Assembly: GCA_040112665.1 (NCBI GenBank)
Contig: CP157796.1
Coordinates: 2,815,501-2,879,500, forward strand
Direction of reading: 5' to 3'
Length of the DNA stretch: 64,000 nt
Source of the DNA: Oceanicaulis sp.
GTDB taxonomy: Bacteria > Pseudomonadota > Alphaproteobacteria > Caulobacterales > Maricaulaceae
Position numbers and translations under genes: made by a program. This document shows, in pieces, positions 35,721 through 44,670 of the stretch. Below the pieces are notes generated by a model. It made no database searches, was not told where the DNA came from, and saw only the letters and a program-made list of their open reading frames with translations. Position 1 is the stretch's first letter. The number at the start of each line of letters is the position of its first letter.

Positions 35721-36361
35721 GCGCCGGCCACCGCTACGGCGGTGACGGGCGGGCCTTCAGCCGCTTCGCCGCGTTCGAGCGGCGCCTTGCAGTCTGCAAG
35801 GAAGCGCTCGCCGTCCGCCTCGCCGCCGCCGGTCCAGGACCGCGCGAGCGTGCGGGTCCAGAATTCCGTCATCTGCGCGCGCCAGCGCTGGTCGGCGTCC
35901 TCGCCGGCCCGCGTGCAGCTTTCAAGCGCCGCCTCATAGACCTCGGCCAGCCAGTCGATCGTCGCGCGCACCTCATCGAGGCGCGCACACGCCGAGCGGC
36001 CCGCCCCGGCCTTGCGCTCGCCTTCGCGCAGCGCGGACAGATGCCGTCGGCTCAGCGCCACGCTGCCGCGGTCCGCGCCGACCTGACCGGTCTCGGGGAC
36101 GATCTCGGCGAGCTGGCAGGCGAGCTGCCGGCCGAGCCTGAGATCCTGACGGATGCGCGCGAGCTTGGCGGGCTGCGATTGCAGCCGCCGCCGGTCCTGC
36201 CAGGCGCGGCCCGCCTCTTCCAGCGTGCGCCAGAGCGCCCCGCGCCGGCTTTCATCGATGCGGTGACGCGCGCACAGCGCCGTCACGTCGGCTTCGGTGT
36301 AGATCGGATCGTCGTCGAGAATGACGAACGTCGTCCGTCCCTGATCCTGCAGGCGCGCCAT
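35717..36361 (-). CDS. Hypothetical charged cytoplasmic protein
   Basis: This 214-residue Arg/Glu/Ala-rich helical protein starts at the ATG at 36361, preceded by a strong GGGGAGGGCGG site. The longer ORF upstream has no such site. It contains six cysteines, including LCARHRID and LACQLAEI, and a long charged helical stretch (residues 50-130). There is no signal peptide or membrane segment. Convergent overlap of four bases with the DUF6491-like gene. I do not recognise the family. Confidence 0.65.
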   Translation of the reverse strand: MARLQDQGRTTFVILDDDPIYTEADVTALCARHRIDESRRGALWRTLEEAGRAWQDRRRLQSQPAKLARIRQDLRLGRQLACQLAEIVPETGQVGADRGSVALSRRHLSALREGERKAGAGRSACARLDEVRATIDWLAEVYEAALESCTRAGEDADQRWRAQMTEFWTRTLARSWTGGGEADGERFLADCKAPLERGEAAEGPPVTAVAVAGA

Positions 36362-36507
36362 GCCGCCCTCCCCGTTCCAGCCGACTCGCTGACGCCGACC
36401 GTGCAGGAATGATGACCGAGTCGTTAACCTTTTAGAAAGCCCGCGCCGGGCCTCGACCGCGACCCGGTTGTGGAAAACCGCGCCGGACGCGCGGTTCTCC
36501 ATCCCCC

Positions 36508-38322
36508 TCACCGAGCCCCGCGCTCGCGCGCGCTCGCCACGTCCGCATCGCTCATCGCCGAGCCGTCGGTGAAGCGCGCGCGCGACCAGTTCAAGAGCGC
36601 GGCGAGTTCGTCGTCGTCCAGCGTGTCGGCGTAGGCGGGCATGACGTTGGCCCAGGTCCCGCTTTCGGGAAGGCCGTAGAGCACCGCGAAGGCGAGGTCG
36701 ACCGGCCGGCCGGCCAGCAGGCGGGAGTCGTGAAGACTGGGTGCGAAGCCGGGCACGCCGCGCCCGTCGCGCTGGTGACAGGCGGCGCAGTGCAGGGCGT
36801 AGAGCCGCTCGCCCAGCGGCGCGTCCATCGCCAGCGAGGCGAGCGTCAGCCCGGTCGCATACGGCCCGACCGGGCTGGGGTCGAGGCTGACCCGCCGCGC
36901 GGCGCGATCGGCCAAAGCCCTGAGATCGGCTTCGGCCACAGCATCGCCTTCATAGGTGATCCGCCAGATCTTCAGCTGCTTCTGGTCGCCCAGATACATC
37001 GCCCCGTCAGGCCCGAACGCGATCCCCTGCGGCGAGTGCGCGCCGTCGTAACGCGAGGTCGGAAACGGCAGATCGGCGGGATAGTCCGCCGGCCGGACGC
37101 CCTCGAAATCGTCTGCGAAGACGACAGGTTCTGCGGCGAGCTGGCCCTCATGGGCGGGCACGAACACGACCCGGTAGCCCGATTGCGGCGGAAACGGGTC
37201 GCGCCCCCAGCCGCCCTTGAACACGACGAACACCCCGCGCCGCCAGATGTCAGGAAAATCCGACGGGCCTTGCAGGATCTCCGAGCCGAACGGCGCCCAG
37301 TGACCGGGAAAGCCGTAGAAGGGCTGCTTGCCTTCCTCGGAGCGGTTACGCCCCGGCGTGGGATGGTCGGGCGGCTCGTATTCGGGGTTGGTCCGCACTT
37401 CGCCGACCTCGTGGTCGTAATACGTGTACGGCCAGCCCAGATCGTCGCCCTCGCGGATGAGATGAAATTCCTCGCTGGGCAGTTCGGCGTCGTCACGGGG
37501 GGTGAAGTGTTCAGGGAAGTACCGGTGCAGGAAGTCCCGCCCGTGGCTCGCGCCGAACAGCCCGCCATGCTCCTCGCTCCAGACGATCTCGAGCATGTTG
37601 CGTACGCCGGTCGCCCAGCGCTCGCCGTCGTTCTGATGCTGGTTCGGCGTGGCCGCATCGAAGCGCCAGATGCCGGCCTGGCGCTCGAGCTGCGGGCACG
37701 GGCGCTGGCCTGGAGAGCCCTTGGTGCGGCGCTGCTCCATGCAGGCGTTCGAGGGCGCGCCGACCATGACGTAGAGATTGCCGTCATTATCGAACGCCAT
37801 CGGCTTCCAGGGGTGCTCCCGGCCGTTGTTCAGAAAGCCGTGCACGATGCGTTCGCGCCGCCCCGAAGGCGTCAGATCGCCCGGCTTGAGCGCCCAGCGA
37901 TAAACTTCGGTCCGCGATGAAGCGTAGAGCCATTCCTGGCCTTCGGCGTCGATATGAACCTCGACATTGGAGCCTTCGAACCCGCCGAACCGCTCTTCGA
38001 GATCGGCGACGCCGTCGCCGTCAGTGTCCTTCAGCGCGACGATCCCCGGTCCGAACCAGCCGCGATCGCGCTTGATGACGTAGAGCACGCCCTCGGAGCT
38101 GACGTCGAAAAAGCGCTGCTCTTCAACACCCTGATTGAACACCGTCGCGCGGAAGCCCGGCGGCAGGGAGAACCCCAGATCGGGATGAGGAACGAGCGGC
38201 GGCTGTTCGATCTCGACCGCGCCCGTGGGCCGCGCGCCCGCGTCCGGCGCGTCCTGGCCGAGCGCAGGACTGGAAAGCCCCAGCAAAGCGGCGGCGAAAA
38301 CGCTGCGTCCGGAAAGCTGCAT
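36508..38322 (-). CDS. Sorbosone/glucose dehydrogenase-like beta-propeller fused to cytochrome c
   Basis: This 604-residue periplasmic protein has a Sec signal peptide (cleavage after ALGQD). A six-bladed propeller of the glucose/sorbosone dehydrogenase (PQQ-type) kind follows, with motifs such as VRNMLEIVWSEEHGGLFGASHG and DDLGWPYTYY. The C-terminal cytochrome c domain has heme site HCAACH near residue 515 and a likely axial Met in VMPAY. Such fusions oxidise sugars or alcohols and pass electrons to the respiratory chain. The true cofactor and substrate are inferred; no PQQ synthesis genes are nearby. Confidence 0.87.
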   Translation of the reverse strand: MQLSGRSVFAAALLGLSSPALGQDAPDAGARPTGAVEIEQPPLVPHPDLGFSLPPGFRATVFNQGVEEQRFFDVSSEGVLYVIKRDRGWFGPGIVALKDTDGDGVADLEERFGGFEGSNVEVHIDAEGQEWLYASSRTEVYRWALKPGDLTPSGRRERIVHGFLNNGREHPWKPMAFDNDGNLYVMVGAPSNACMEQRRTKGSPGQRPCPQLERQAGIWRFDAATPNQHQNDGERWATGVRNMLEIVWSEEHGGLFGASHGRDFLHRYFPEHFTPRDDAELPSEEFHLIREGDDLGWPYTYYDHEVGEVRTNPEYEPPDHPTPGRNRSEEGKQPFYGFPGHWAPFGSEILQGPSDFPDIWRRGVFVVFKGGWGRDPFPPQSGYRVVFVPAHEGQLAAEPVVFADDFEGVRPADYPADLPFPTSRYDGAHSPQGIAFGPDGAMYLGDQKQLKIWRITYEGDAVAEADLRALADRAARRVSLDPSPVGPYATGLTLASLAMDAPLGERLYALHCAACHQRDGRGVPGFAPSLHDSRLLAGRPVDLAFAVLYGLPESGTWANVMPAYADTLDDDELAALLNWSRARFTDGSAMSDADVASARERGAR

Positions 38323-38461
38323 GATCGCCGGCCCGCGATGCGAATAAATCCCATTCGCACGCTAGCACGGCACGCGATTTCGGCAAGACACGGCGGGCCG
38401 CTTCGTGTCGGCGGAGCTTTGATGCGAGTCACGGCCCGGGGCGAGAGCGGGCGCATCCCGA

Positions 38462-38538
38462 TGGTACCGCCTCCCCGGTTCGAACGGGGGACCTCTAGAT
38501 CCACAATCTAGCGCTCTAACCAACTGAGCTAAGGCGGC
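38462..38538 (-). tRNA. tRNA-His (GTG), no encoded G-1
   Basis: On the minus strand the cloverleaf has acceptor GCCGCCT opposite AGGCGGT, D arm GCTC/GAGC, anticodon stem CTAGA/TCTAG with loop TTGTGGA (anticodon GTG), T arm CCCCG-TTCGAAC-CGGGG and encoded CCA. The first pair is G1-U72, the discriminator is A73, and the base before position 1 is C, so the extra G-1 of most tRNA-His genes is not encoded. This is the divergent alphaproteobacterial pattern. Confidence 0.95.
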
Positions 38539-38663
38539 GCGCCATCGGCACGGTCGAGGACGGGCGCGGGGGCCCGCTCGACAGGGCGCGGAACCTAGCT
38601 CCGCCGAAGGGCTCTTGCAAGACGGCGCGTGCGGGCTATCGCACCCGCACGCCGGGCCGGGGT

Positions 38664-39488
38664 TCAGCCGACCTGATAGCCCTTGTTGCGCAGGATTTCG
38701 ACGAGCTGGGCGATGCGCGTGCGGTCCGAGGGGTGGGTGGAGGAAAACTCCGGCGGTCCGGACTGGCCGGCCTGCGCGGCGGCCTGGGCCTTGTTGGTCC
38801 AGAAGCGCAGCGCCTCGATCGGATCGTAGCCCGCGCGCTCCATGTAATCGATGCCGAGCCGGTCGGCTTCGAGCTCGTGCTCGCGCGAGTAAGGAAGGAT
38901 GACGCCGTAGACGACGCCGGTCCCCAGGATGCGCGACCAGGCTTCGGGGTTCTCGACCCCCGCCCCGCCCAGCGCGATGTTGGCGATGCCCAGGCCCACC
39001 CCGGCGGTCGCCTGACGGCGGGCGCGCTCTGCGGCGTGGTTGCGCGCAAGGTGACCCACCTCGTGGCCCATCACGGTCGCCAGCTGGTCGTCGTTCGCCA
39101 TGGTCTCGAGAATGCCGCGATAGAAGGCGACCTTGCCGCCGGGCAAGACCCAGGCGTTCTGGGTGTCGGAATCGAAGACCACGAACTCCCATTCGTACTG
39201 GGTGAGCCCCGAGGCCGGCACGATCCGCTGGCCGACGCGCTCGACGCGGCGGCGCAGGGCCGGATCGCGGCTGACGGGCTGCTCTGACAGCGCCTCCTGC
39301 CAGGCCATGGAGGAGGCCTGCAGGATCTGCTGGTCGGAGACCAGCGCCTCGGCGAAGCCGCCGCTGGCGCAGCCGGAAAGGCCGAGCGGGATGACCGTGC
39401 CCGCCGCCAGGCCGCGCAGAAGCTGGCGCCGGCCCATATCCACCCGCGGCAGCGTATCGAGTTGGTCTTGTGATAGCTTGATCGTCAT
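38664..39488 (-). CDS. M48-family metalloprotease, twin-arginine lipoprotein
   Basis: This 274-residue zinc protease has the HEVGH active site (His142, His146) and the third ligand in the downstream REHELEADR motif. The N-terminus has a twin-arginine motif (GRRQLLRG, residues 19-26) before a hydrophobic stretch ending LSGC, a lipobox with Cys40. So it is a predicted Tat-exported lipoprotein, unusual for M48 proteins such as BepA, which use Sec. Family members degrade misassembled outer-membrane proteins or process membrane substrates. It is transcribed alone. Confidence 0.88.
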   Translation of the reverse strand: MTIKLSQDQLDTLPRVDMGRRQLLRGLAAGTVIPLGLSGCASGGFAEALVSDQQILQASSMAWQEALSEQPVSRDPALRRRVERVGQRIVPASGLTQYEWEFVVFDSDTQNAWVLPGGKVAFYRGILETMANDDQLATVMGHEVGHLARNHAAERARRQATAGVGLGIANIALGGAGVENPEAWSRILGTGVVYGVILPYSREHELEADRLGIDYMERAGYDPIEALRFWTNKAQAAAQAGQSGPPEFSSTHPSDRTRIAQLVEILRNKGYQVG

Positions 39489-39686
39489 CGTCCCAGCCTC
39501 TCTGTTCGGCCCGCTTCGCCTCGTGTCATGCGGTTAAGCACACGTCCGGGCGCGCGGTTCCCGATTTTTCCCCGTTGCGGCGCGCTCAGGGCTTAACGCG
39601 GCGCGCCGTCGAGGCCATCATTCTGACACGCCGATAAGCTGACGTCACCGTTACGCTCGGCTCGATGCGTGGTGGGAGTGTTCTGC

Positions 39687-41777
39687 ATGCGCCGCATTCT
39701 GATCGTCTTTCTCGTCTTGGCCTTCGTCCTGATCGGCGTTGCGCTGGTGCTTCCTTCGCTGATCTCCGACACGGTGCTGCGCGAGCGCGCCGAGCGGGCG
39801 GCGAGCGAGGCGCTGGGCCGGGAGGTCGTGCTCGCCGGCGATATCGGGCTGCGGCTGCTGCCGCGCGCGGAGATCACCGCCAGGGATGCGCGCGTGGCCA
39901 ACGCAGAAGGCTTCTCCGCCGAGCCCTTCGCGCAGATGAACGAGTTGCGGCTGGCCGTTCAGCTCGGCCCGCTTCTGTCGCGCAACGTGGTGATCGACGA
40001 GTTCGTGCTGGTCGATCCGGTCATCCGGCTTGAAAGCCGCGGCGCGGCGAACAACTGGACGCTCGGCGCGCCGTCTGACGGCGCCGCGCCTGCGACCGGC
40101 AGCGAGGAAGGCTTCCTCCGCCGCCCCGGCGCGCTTCCCTTCGAGGCGAGCTTCGGCGACGTGCGCATCGAGAACGGCACGGTGCTCTACACCGCCGACG
40201 GTCAGGACCGCCGCATCGAGGGGCTCGACGTCGCGCTGTCCATGACCTCGGTCGACGCGCCGATCGCCATCGAGGGCGCGTTCGACGCGGACGGCTTCCC
40301 GATGCGGTTCGAAGCCGGGCTCGGCTCGCTGCGCGGCTTTTTCGAGGGCGCGGAGACGCCGGTCACGATCGAGCTGGTGGGCGCGCTGGCCGACATCAGC
40401 TTCGACGGGCGCTTCCTCGAGAGCGAGACGCTCGATTTCTCTGGCCGGGCCGACATCGCCCTGCCCTTGCGCCCGCTGGGCCGCTATCTCGGCGCGGATC
40501 TGCCCGAAGGGGAGGTCTTCCGCACCTTCACCGCCCGCGCCGCGGTCGCCGGCGCGCCGGGCGTGCTCAGGCTCGACGGCGCGCAGGTCCGGCTCGACGA
40601 TCTCGAAGCGGCGGGCGATCTGGTCCTGCGCCATGACCGGGTGCGGCCGCTGATCACCGGCGCGCTGCGCACGCCGATGCTCGACGTCACGCCCTACATC
40701 CCCGCCGACAGCGCCGCAGGCTCGAGCGGAAACGAGGGCGTCAGCGAGTGGAGCGACGAGCGCATCGACTTTTCACCGCTCAGGACGATCGACGCCGATC
40801 TCGACATCGCGGCGGCCCGCTTCAAGGCGCGCGACATCGAGGCGCGCGACATCGATATCGACCTCACCCTTCAGAACGGCCGACTGACCGCGGACATGAG
40901 CCGGTTCTCGCTTTACGAAGGCGCAGGCCGGGTGCTCGCCCGGCTCGACGCCTCGCGCGACACGCCGAGCTTCGCGCTGGACGCGCGCATCGACGCGCTG
41001 GACGCGCTGCCCTTCCTTGAGGCGGCGGCCGGGTTCGACCGGCTGCGCGGGATCGGCGCGGTCAATCTCGATCTCACCGCGAACGGCGCGAGCCCGGCGG
41101 CGATCATGCAGTCCTTGTCCGGCGAGGGCGCGTTCAGCTTCGCCGACGGCGCGCTGGTGGGCGTCAATCTCGCCCAGGTGATCCGCACCGTGCAGCAGGC
41201 GGTGGAGACCGGCTCCCTGCCTTCTGGATTCGCCGACAGCGCGGAGACCGATTTCACCGCGCTGACCGGCACGGTCGCGATCCGTAACGGCGTCGCGCAG
41301 AACCCCGATCTCTCCATGCTGAGCCCGCTTCTGAGGGTTCAGGGGCAGGGCGCGGTGAACCTCGCCGAACAGCGTATCGACTACCGGCTCACCCCGCGTG
41401 CGGTCAGCTCGATCACCGGTCAGGGCGGCGATTTGAACCTTCAGGGCCTCGCCGTGCCGGTCCGGCTTCAGGGTGGGTTCAACGACGTCTCGGTCTCCAT
41501 CGATTTCGAACAGGTCGCCCGCGATCTCCTGCGCGCCCGCGCCGGCGATCTCATCGGCGGCGATGTCGGCCGCGCGCTCGGCGAAGGCCGCTCGCTGGAA
41601 GAAGCCGCAGGCGATGCGCTCCTGAACGCTCTGGGCGGAAACCGCAACGAGGAAGAGACCGCCGAGGACCAGAATCCGGCCCAGCGCCTTTTGCGCGGCC
41701 TGCTCGACCGGCGTCGTGAACGTCCGTCCGAAGAGCCGCAGCAGGACGGTGAAGGCGAAGGCGGCGGGGGCGGCTAA
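39687..41777 (+). CDS. AsmA-family envelope protein
   Basis: This 696-residue protein has an N-terminal membrane anchor (ILIVFLVLAFVLIGVALVLPSLI) and a very long repetitive beta-rich periplasmic part. The AsmA N-domain pattern appears early (DIGLRLLPRAEITARDARVAN) and the C-domain late (GSLPSGFADSAETDFTALTG). AsmA proteins are thought to shuttle phospholipids between inner and outer membranes. The start at 39687 has a GGGAG site; an upstream ATG at 39669 lacks one. The C-terminus is low-complexity with Arg, Glu and Gly. Confidence 0.88.
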   Translation: MRRILIVFLVLAFVLIGVALVLPSLISDTVLRERAERAASEALGREVVLAGDIGLRLLPRAEITARDARVANAEGFSAEPFAQMNELRLAVQLGPLLSRNVVIDEFVLVDPVIRLESRGAANNWTLGAPSDGAAPATGSEEGFLRRPGALPFEASFGDVRIENGTVLYTADGQDRRIEGLDVALSMTSVDAPIAIEGAFDADGFPMRFEAGLGSLRGFFEGAETPVTIELVGALADISFDGRFLESETLDFSGRADIALPLRPLGRYLGADLPEGEVFRTFTARAAVAGAPGVLRLDGAQVRLDDLEAAGDLVLRHDRVRPLITGALRTPMLDVTPYIPADSAAGSSGNEGVSEWSDERIDFSPLRTIDADLDIAAARFKARDIEARDIDIDLTLQNGRLTADMSRFSLYEGAGRVLARLDASRDTPSFALDARIDALDALPFLEAAAGFDRLRGIGAVNLDLTANGASPAAIMQSLSGEGAFSFADGALVGVNLAQVIRTVQQAVETGSLPSGFADSAETDFTALTGTVAIRNGVAQNPDLSMLSPLLRVQGQGAVNLAEQRIDYRLTPRAVSSITGQGGDLNLQGLAVPVRLQGGFNDVSVSIDFEQVARDLLRARAGDLIGGDVGRALGEGRSLEEAAGDALLNALGGNRNEEETAEDQNPAQRLLRGLLDRRRERPSEEPQQDGEGEGGGGG

Positions 41778-41865
41778 GGCGCCGTTTTGACACACGGCTC
41801 CGGCGCCCTACTCTCCCCCGCGACCGCGCCGCCATGAGAGCGCGGACCTGCGCGAGGGGACACAC

Positions 41866-43629
41866 ATGGTACGCACCGCCGCGATCATCGCCGGAGCCGT
41901 TATGGCCTTTTCAGAATTCGGAGCGCCCGTCGAGGCGCAGACCCGCTATCCCGGCGACCGGGTGAGCGGCGATCACTTCGCCACGCGCTCTCCGGTGATC
42001 GGGACCGGCGGTATGGCCGCGACCGCTCACCCCCTCGCCTCCCAGGTGGCGCTGGACGTTCTGAAGGCCGGCGGCAACGCGGTGGACGCGGCCATCGCGG
42101 CGAACGCGGCCATCGGGCTGATGGAGCCGGTGGGCAACGGCATCGGCGGCGATCTCTTCGTGATCATCTGGGATCCCGAGACGAAACAGGTCTACGGGCT
42201 GAACGCCGCGGGCGCTTCGCCGCAGAATCTCTCCTACGACCAGCTGGTCGAGATCGTCGGCGAGGACGGCTCCATTCCGCCGCTCGGCCCGCTGCCGGTC
42301 TCCGTGCCCGGCACCGTGGACGGCTGGTTCGCCATGCACGAGCGCTTCGGCTCGATGCCGATGGATCAGATCTTGGCGCCCGCGATCTCCTACGCCGAGA
42401 ACGGCTTCCCGGTGACCGAGACGATCGCGTACTACTGGGACCGCAACATGGCGGCGTTCGAGCGGCGCTCCGACGAGCTCGTCGAGCTCGATAACGCCCG
42501 CGCGACCTACTACACCGAGGACGGCGACGCGCCGCGCGAAGGCGAGATTTTCAGAAATCCCGACCTTGCGAACACCTTCCGCCTCATCGCAGAGGGCGGC
42601 CGGGACGCCTTCTATGACGGCCCGGTCGCGCAGACGATCGACGCCTACATGCAGCGCATCGGCGGCTATCTGCGCTACGAGGACTTCGCCGCGCACCGTT
42701 CGGAATGGGTCGATCCGGTCAGCGTGAACTATCGCGGCTACGACGTGTGGGAGCTGCCCCCTCAGGGCCAGGGCATCGCCGCGCTTCAGATGCTGCAGAT
42801 CATCGAAGGCTTCGACATCGCGTCCATGGGCTTCATGAGCGCCGAGGCGATGCACGTGATGATCGAGGCCAAGCGCCTCGCCTTCGAGGACCGGGCGCGC
42901 TTCTACGCCGATCCGGACTTCTCCAGCACCTCGGTGGAGGCGTTGATCAGCGAGGACTACGCGGACCAGCGCCGCGCGCTCATCTCCATGGACGCGGCGA
43001 TGGAGAGCGTGCCCCACGGCGATCCTGCGATCCTGGAGGACGGCGACACCACCTATCTCACCGTCGCTGACGGCAACGGGATGATGGTCAGCCTCATCCA
43101 GTCGAATTACCGCGGGATGGGTTCCGGCCTGGTGCCTGACGGTCTCGGGTTCATGCTGCAGAATCGCGGCGAGATGTTCAGCCTCGACCCCGACCATCCC
43201 AATGTCTACGCGCCCGGCAAGCGGCCCTTCCACACCATCATCCCTGCGATGATGACAAAGGACGGCGAGGCGGTGCTGAGCTTCGGGCTGATGGGCGGCG
43301 CCATGCAGCCCCAGGGCCATGTGCAGATCGTCACCAACATCGTCGATTTCGGCCTGAACGTGCAGGAAGCCGGCGACGCCGCGCGCTGGCGCCATGACGG
43401 CTCGACCGAACCCACCGATCCGGTCACCTCGCAAGGCGGCAAGGGCGTGGTGCTGGTGGAAAGCGGCGTGCCGCAGGCCGTCCGCGAAGCACTCGAAGCG
43501 CTCGGCCATGTCGTGCAGGACGGCGACGGCGGCTTCGGCGGCTATCAGGCCATCCGCCGCGACCCCGAAACCGGCGTGCTGTTCGGCGCCAGCGAAATGC
43601 GCAAGGACGGCGCCGCTCAGGGGTATTGA
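41866..43629 (+). CDS. ggt: Gamma-glutamyltransferase
   Basis: GGT cleaves glutathione's gamma-glutamyl bond in the periplasm and releases cysteinylglycine. The 587-residue precursor has a Sec signal peptide (cleavage near VEAQ). It matures by self-cleavage before Thr395 in GDTTYLTV, the active nucleophile. The glycine-rich GGNAVDAAIAANAA and GNGIGGDL motifs are typical, and FGLMGGAMQPQGH near residue 480 forms the gamma-glutamyl pocket. Length is normal. It lies 88 bases downstream of asmA and is followed by the repeat array. Confidence 0.93.
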   Translation: MVRTAAIIAGAVMAFSEFGAPVEAQTRYPGDRVSGDHFATRSPVIGTGGMAATAHPLASQVALDVLKAGGNAVDAAIAANAAIGLMEPVGNGIGGDLFVIIWDPETKQVYGLNAAGASPQNLSYDQLVEIVGEDGSIPPLGPLPVSVPGTVDGWFAMHERFGSMPMDQILAPAISYAENGFPVTETIAYYWDRNMAAFERRSDELVELDNARATYYTEDGDAPREGEIFRNPDLANTFRLIAEGGRDAFYDGPVAQTIDAYMQRIGGYLRYEDFAAHRSEWVDPVSVNYRGYDVWELPPQGQGIAALQMLQIIEGFDIASMGFMSAEAMHVMIEAKRLAFEDRARFYADPDFSSTSVEALISEDYADQRRALISMDAAMESVPHGDPAILEDGDTTYLTVADGNGMMVSLIQSNYRGMGSGLVPDGLGFMLQNRGEMFSLDPDHPNVYAPGKRPFHTIIPAMMTKDGEAVLSFGLMGGAMQPQGHVQIVTNIVDFGLNVQEAGDAARWRHDGSTEPTDPVTSQGGKGVVLVESGVPQAVREALEALGHVVQDGDGGFGGYQAIRRDPETGVLFGASEMRKDGAAQGY

Positions 43630-43634
43630 GCGGC

Positions 43635-43806
43635 CTCCACCCCACCCCCGCCCTTCGGGAGGACCCTCCCCATCAAGGGGAAGGAGTGGCGTGGGCGATT
43701 TTCAGAACCGTCGCGCCAGACACCGCCCCTAATTCCCTCCCCCTCTGTGGGGAGGGTGGGCCGGACCGCAAGCTCCGGGCCGGGTGGGGACAGCGCCGAG
43801 GTCTGC
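43635..43806. repeat. Hairpin repeat pair L-R (first array)
   Basis: The whole spacer between ggt and the convergent XRE gene is one L element (43635-43690) and one R element (43732-43806). L carries a CACCCCACCC box, an inner stem CCCG...CGGGA and CCTCCCCATCAAGGGGA. R is roughly its reverse complement (CTCCCCCTCTGTGGGGAGGG ... CCGGACCGCAAGCTCCGG). No ORF is present. Confidence 0.85.
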
Positions 43807-43834
43807 AAAAGATGGCGCGCACCAGCGCTGAGCC

Positions 43835-44098
43835 TCAGCCTTGCTCGCCGGTCTTTCGCGTGTCCTGCCGAATGATCTCCGACAGTGGCTTGAACGGTTC
43901 CAGAGAGAACAGTGTCTCAACGGGCACCTCAAACAGCCTTGCAAGCTTTAGCGCGACTTCGAGCGAGGCGTTATACACACCGCGCTCCAGATAACCGATT
44001 GTCTGGAAGTTCACGTCTACCGCCGCAGCCACTTCCTTGCGAGACATCCCCCGCTCGGTGCGAAGCAGTGCTACCCGATTATAGACTTTCTCAGACAT
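43835..44098 (-). CDS. XRE-family helix-turn-helix regulator
   Basis: This 87-residue protein has a classical HTH near residues 15-45, with RTERGMSRKEVAAAVDVNFQTIGYLE forming the two helices, and a short C-terminal tail. The ATG at 44098 overlaps the stop of the upstream membrane-protein gene (ATG-TGA), so the two are coupled. It is very likely a repressor of its own operon. The gene sits in a lower-GC stretch. Confidence 0.88.
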   Translation of the reverse strand: MSEKVYNRVALLRTERGMSRKEVAAAVDVNFQTIGYLERGVYNASLEVALKLARLFEVPVETLFSLEPFKPLSEIIRQDTRKTGEQG

Positions 44099-44576
44099 CG
44101 TCATGGTCATCGGTCAGGGGTGTGAGCGACCACGCCATGAGCGCGGTTGGGAGGCTGGCTCCCGCGAGCAAGACAAAAGACAGCCCGAGCATGAGAGCGC
44201 GCGCCTGAAAAAGCATGTCGTCGGCTGTAATTGCATTTGCCGAAACAAACTCGTTCCAGAACAAGCCGATAAGGATGGCGATCAGGATCAGCACGGTCAT
44301 GCACGTGCGTGTCATGGCGATCCGCGCGGCTTCGAGGCGCATTGGATCCAACGATTTCACCCAAGGCTTCAGGTTCAGGCTCTTCTGGATGTAATCGCCC
44401 GCAAACCACGACACGAGCGTGTAGACGACCAGGATCAGCCAGGCCGCTCCGGTCAAAGTCGCCGCCTGGGTTGCGCCAGCGCGTCCACCGAAATGCCAGC
44501 TGACAATGCCGACCAGATGAACAAGCAGCGCTAGCGGGACGATCAGTCGCGCGACCCAGAGAGGTAAGAGGCTCAT
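44091..44576 (-). CDS. Four-helix membrane protein in XRE operon
   Basis: This 161-residue protein has four predicted membrane helices: IVPLALLVHLVGIVSW, AAWLILVVYTLVSWF, MTVLILIAILIGLFW and LGLSFVLLAGASLPTALMAW. It has short loops and a charged C-terminus. The start at 44576 opens the first helix. Its stop overlaps the XRE start, so the pair is translationally coupled. Paired XRE plus small membrane protein operons are common, but I do not know a function. It could be an immunity-like or sensor membrane protein; both are guesses. Confidence 0.78.
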   Translation of the reverse strand: MSLLPLWVARLIVPLALLVHLVGIVSWHFGGRAGATQAATLTGAAWLILVVYTLVSWFAGDYIQKSLNLKPWVKSLDPMRLEAARIAMTRTCMTVLILIAILIGLFWNEFVSANAITADDMLFQARALMLGLSFVLLAGASLPTALMAWSLTPLTDDHDDV

Positions 44577-44602
44577 AGCCGGATCCGATCCAAGCTGGTG
44601 TG

Positions 44603-44647
44603 TTGACAACTCGGTTTGTTATATATACACAACATTTCGAATTGCAA
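44603..44647. promoter_or_regulatory. Overlapping divergent promoters with operator-like inverted repeats
   Basis: On the plus strand TTGACA and TACACA are spaced 17 bases. On the minus strand TTGCAA and TATATA are spaced 16. Between them lie a GTTGACAAC inverted repeat and an AT-rich near-palindrome around TATATATA. The site serves the XRE/membrane operon and the 65-residue gene. XRE binding here is inferred. Confidence 0.55.
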
Positions 44648-44670
44648 GCCTGTTGATTAGGGAGGTTACT

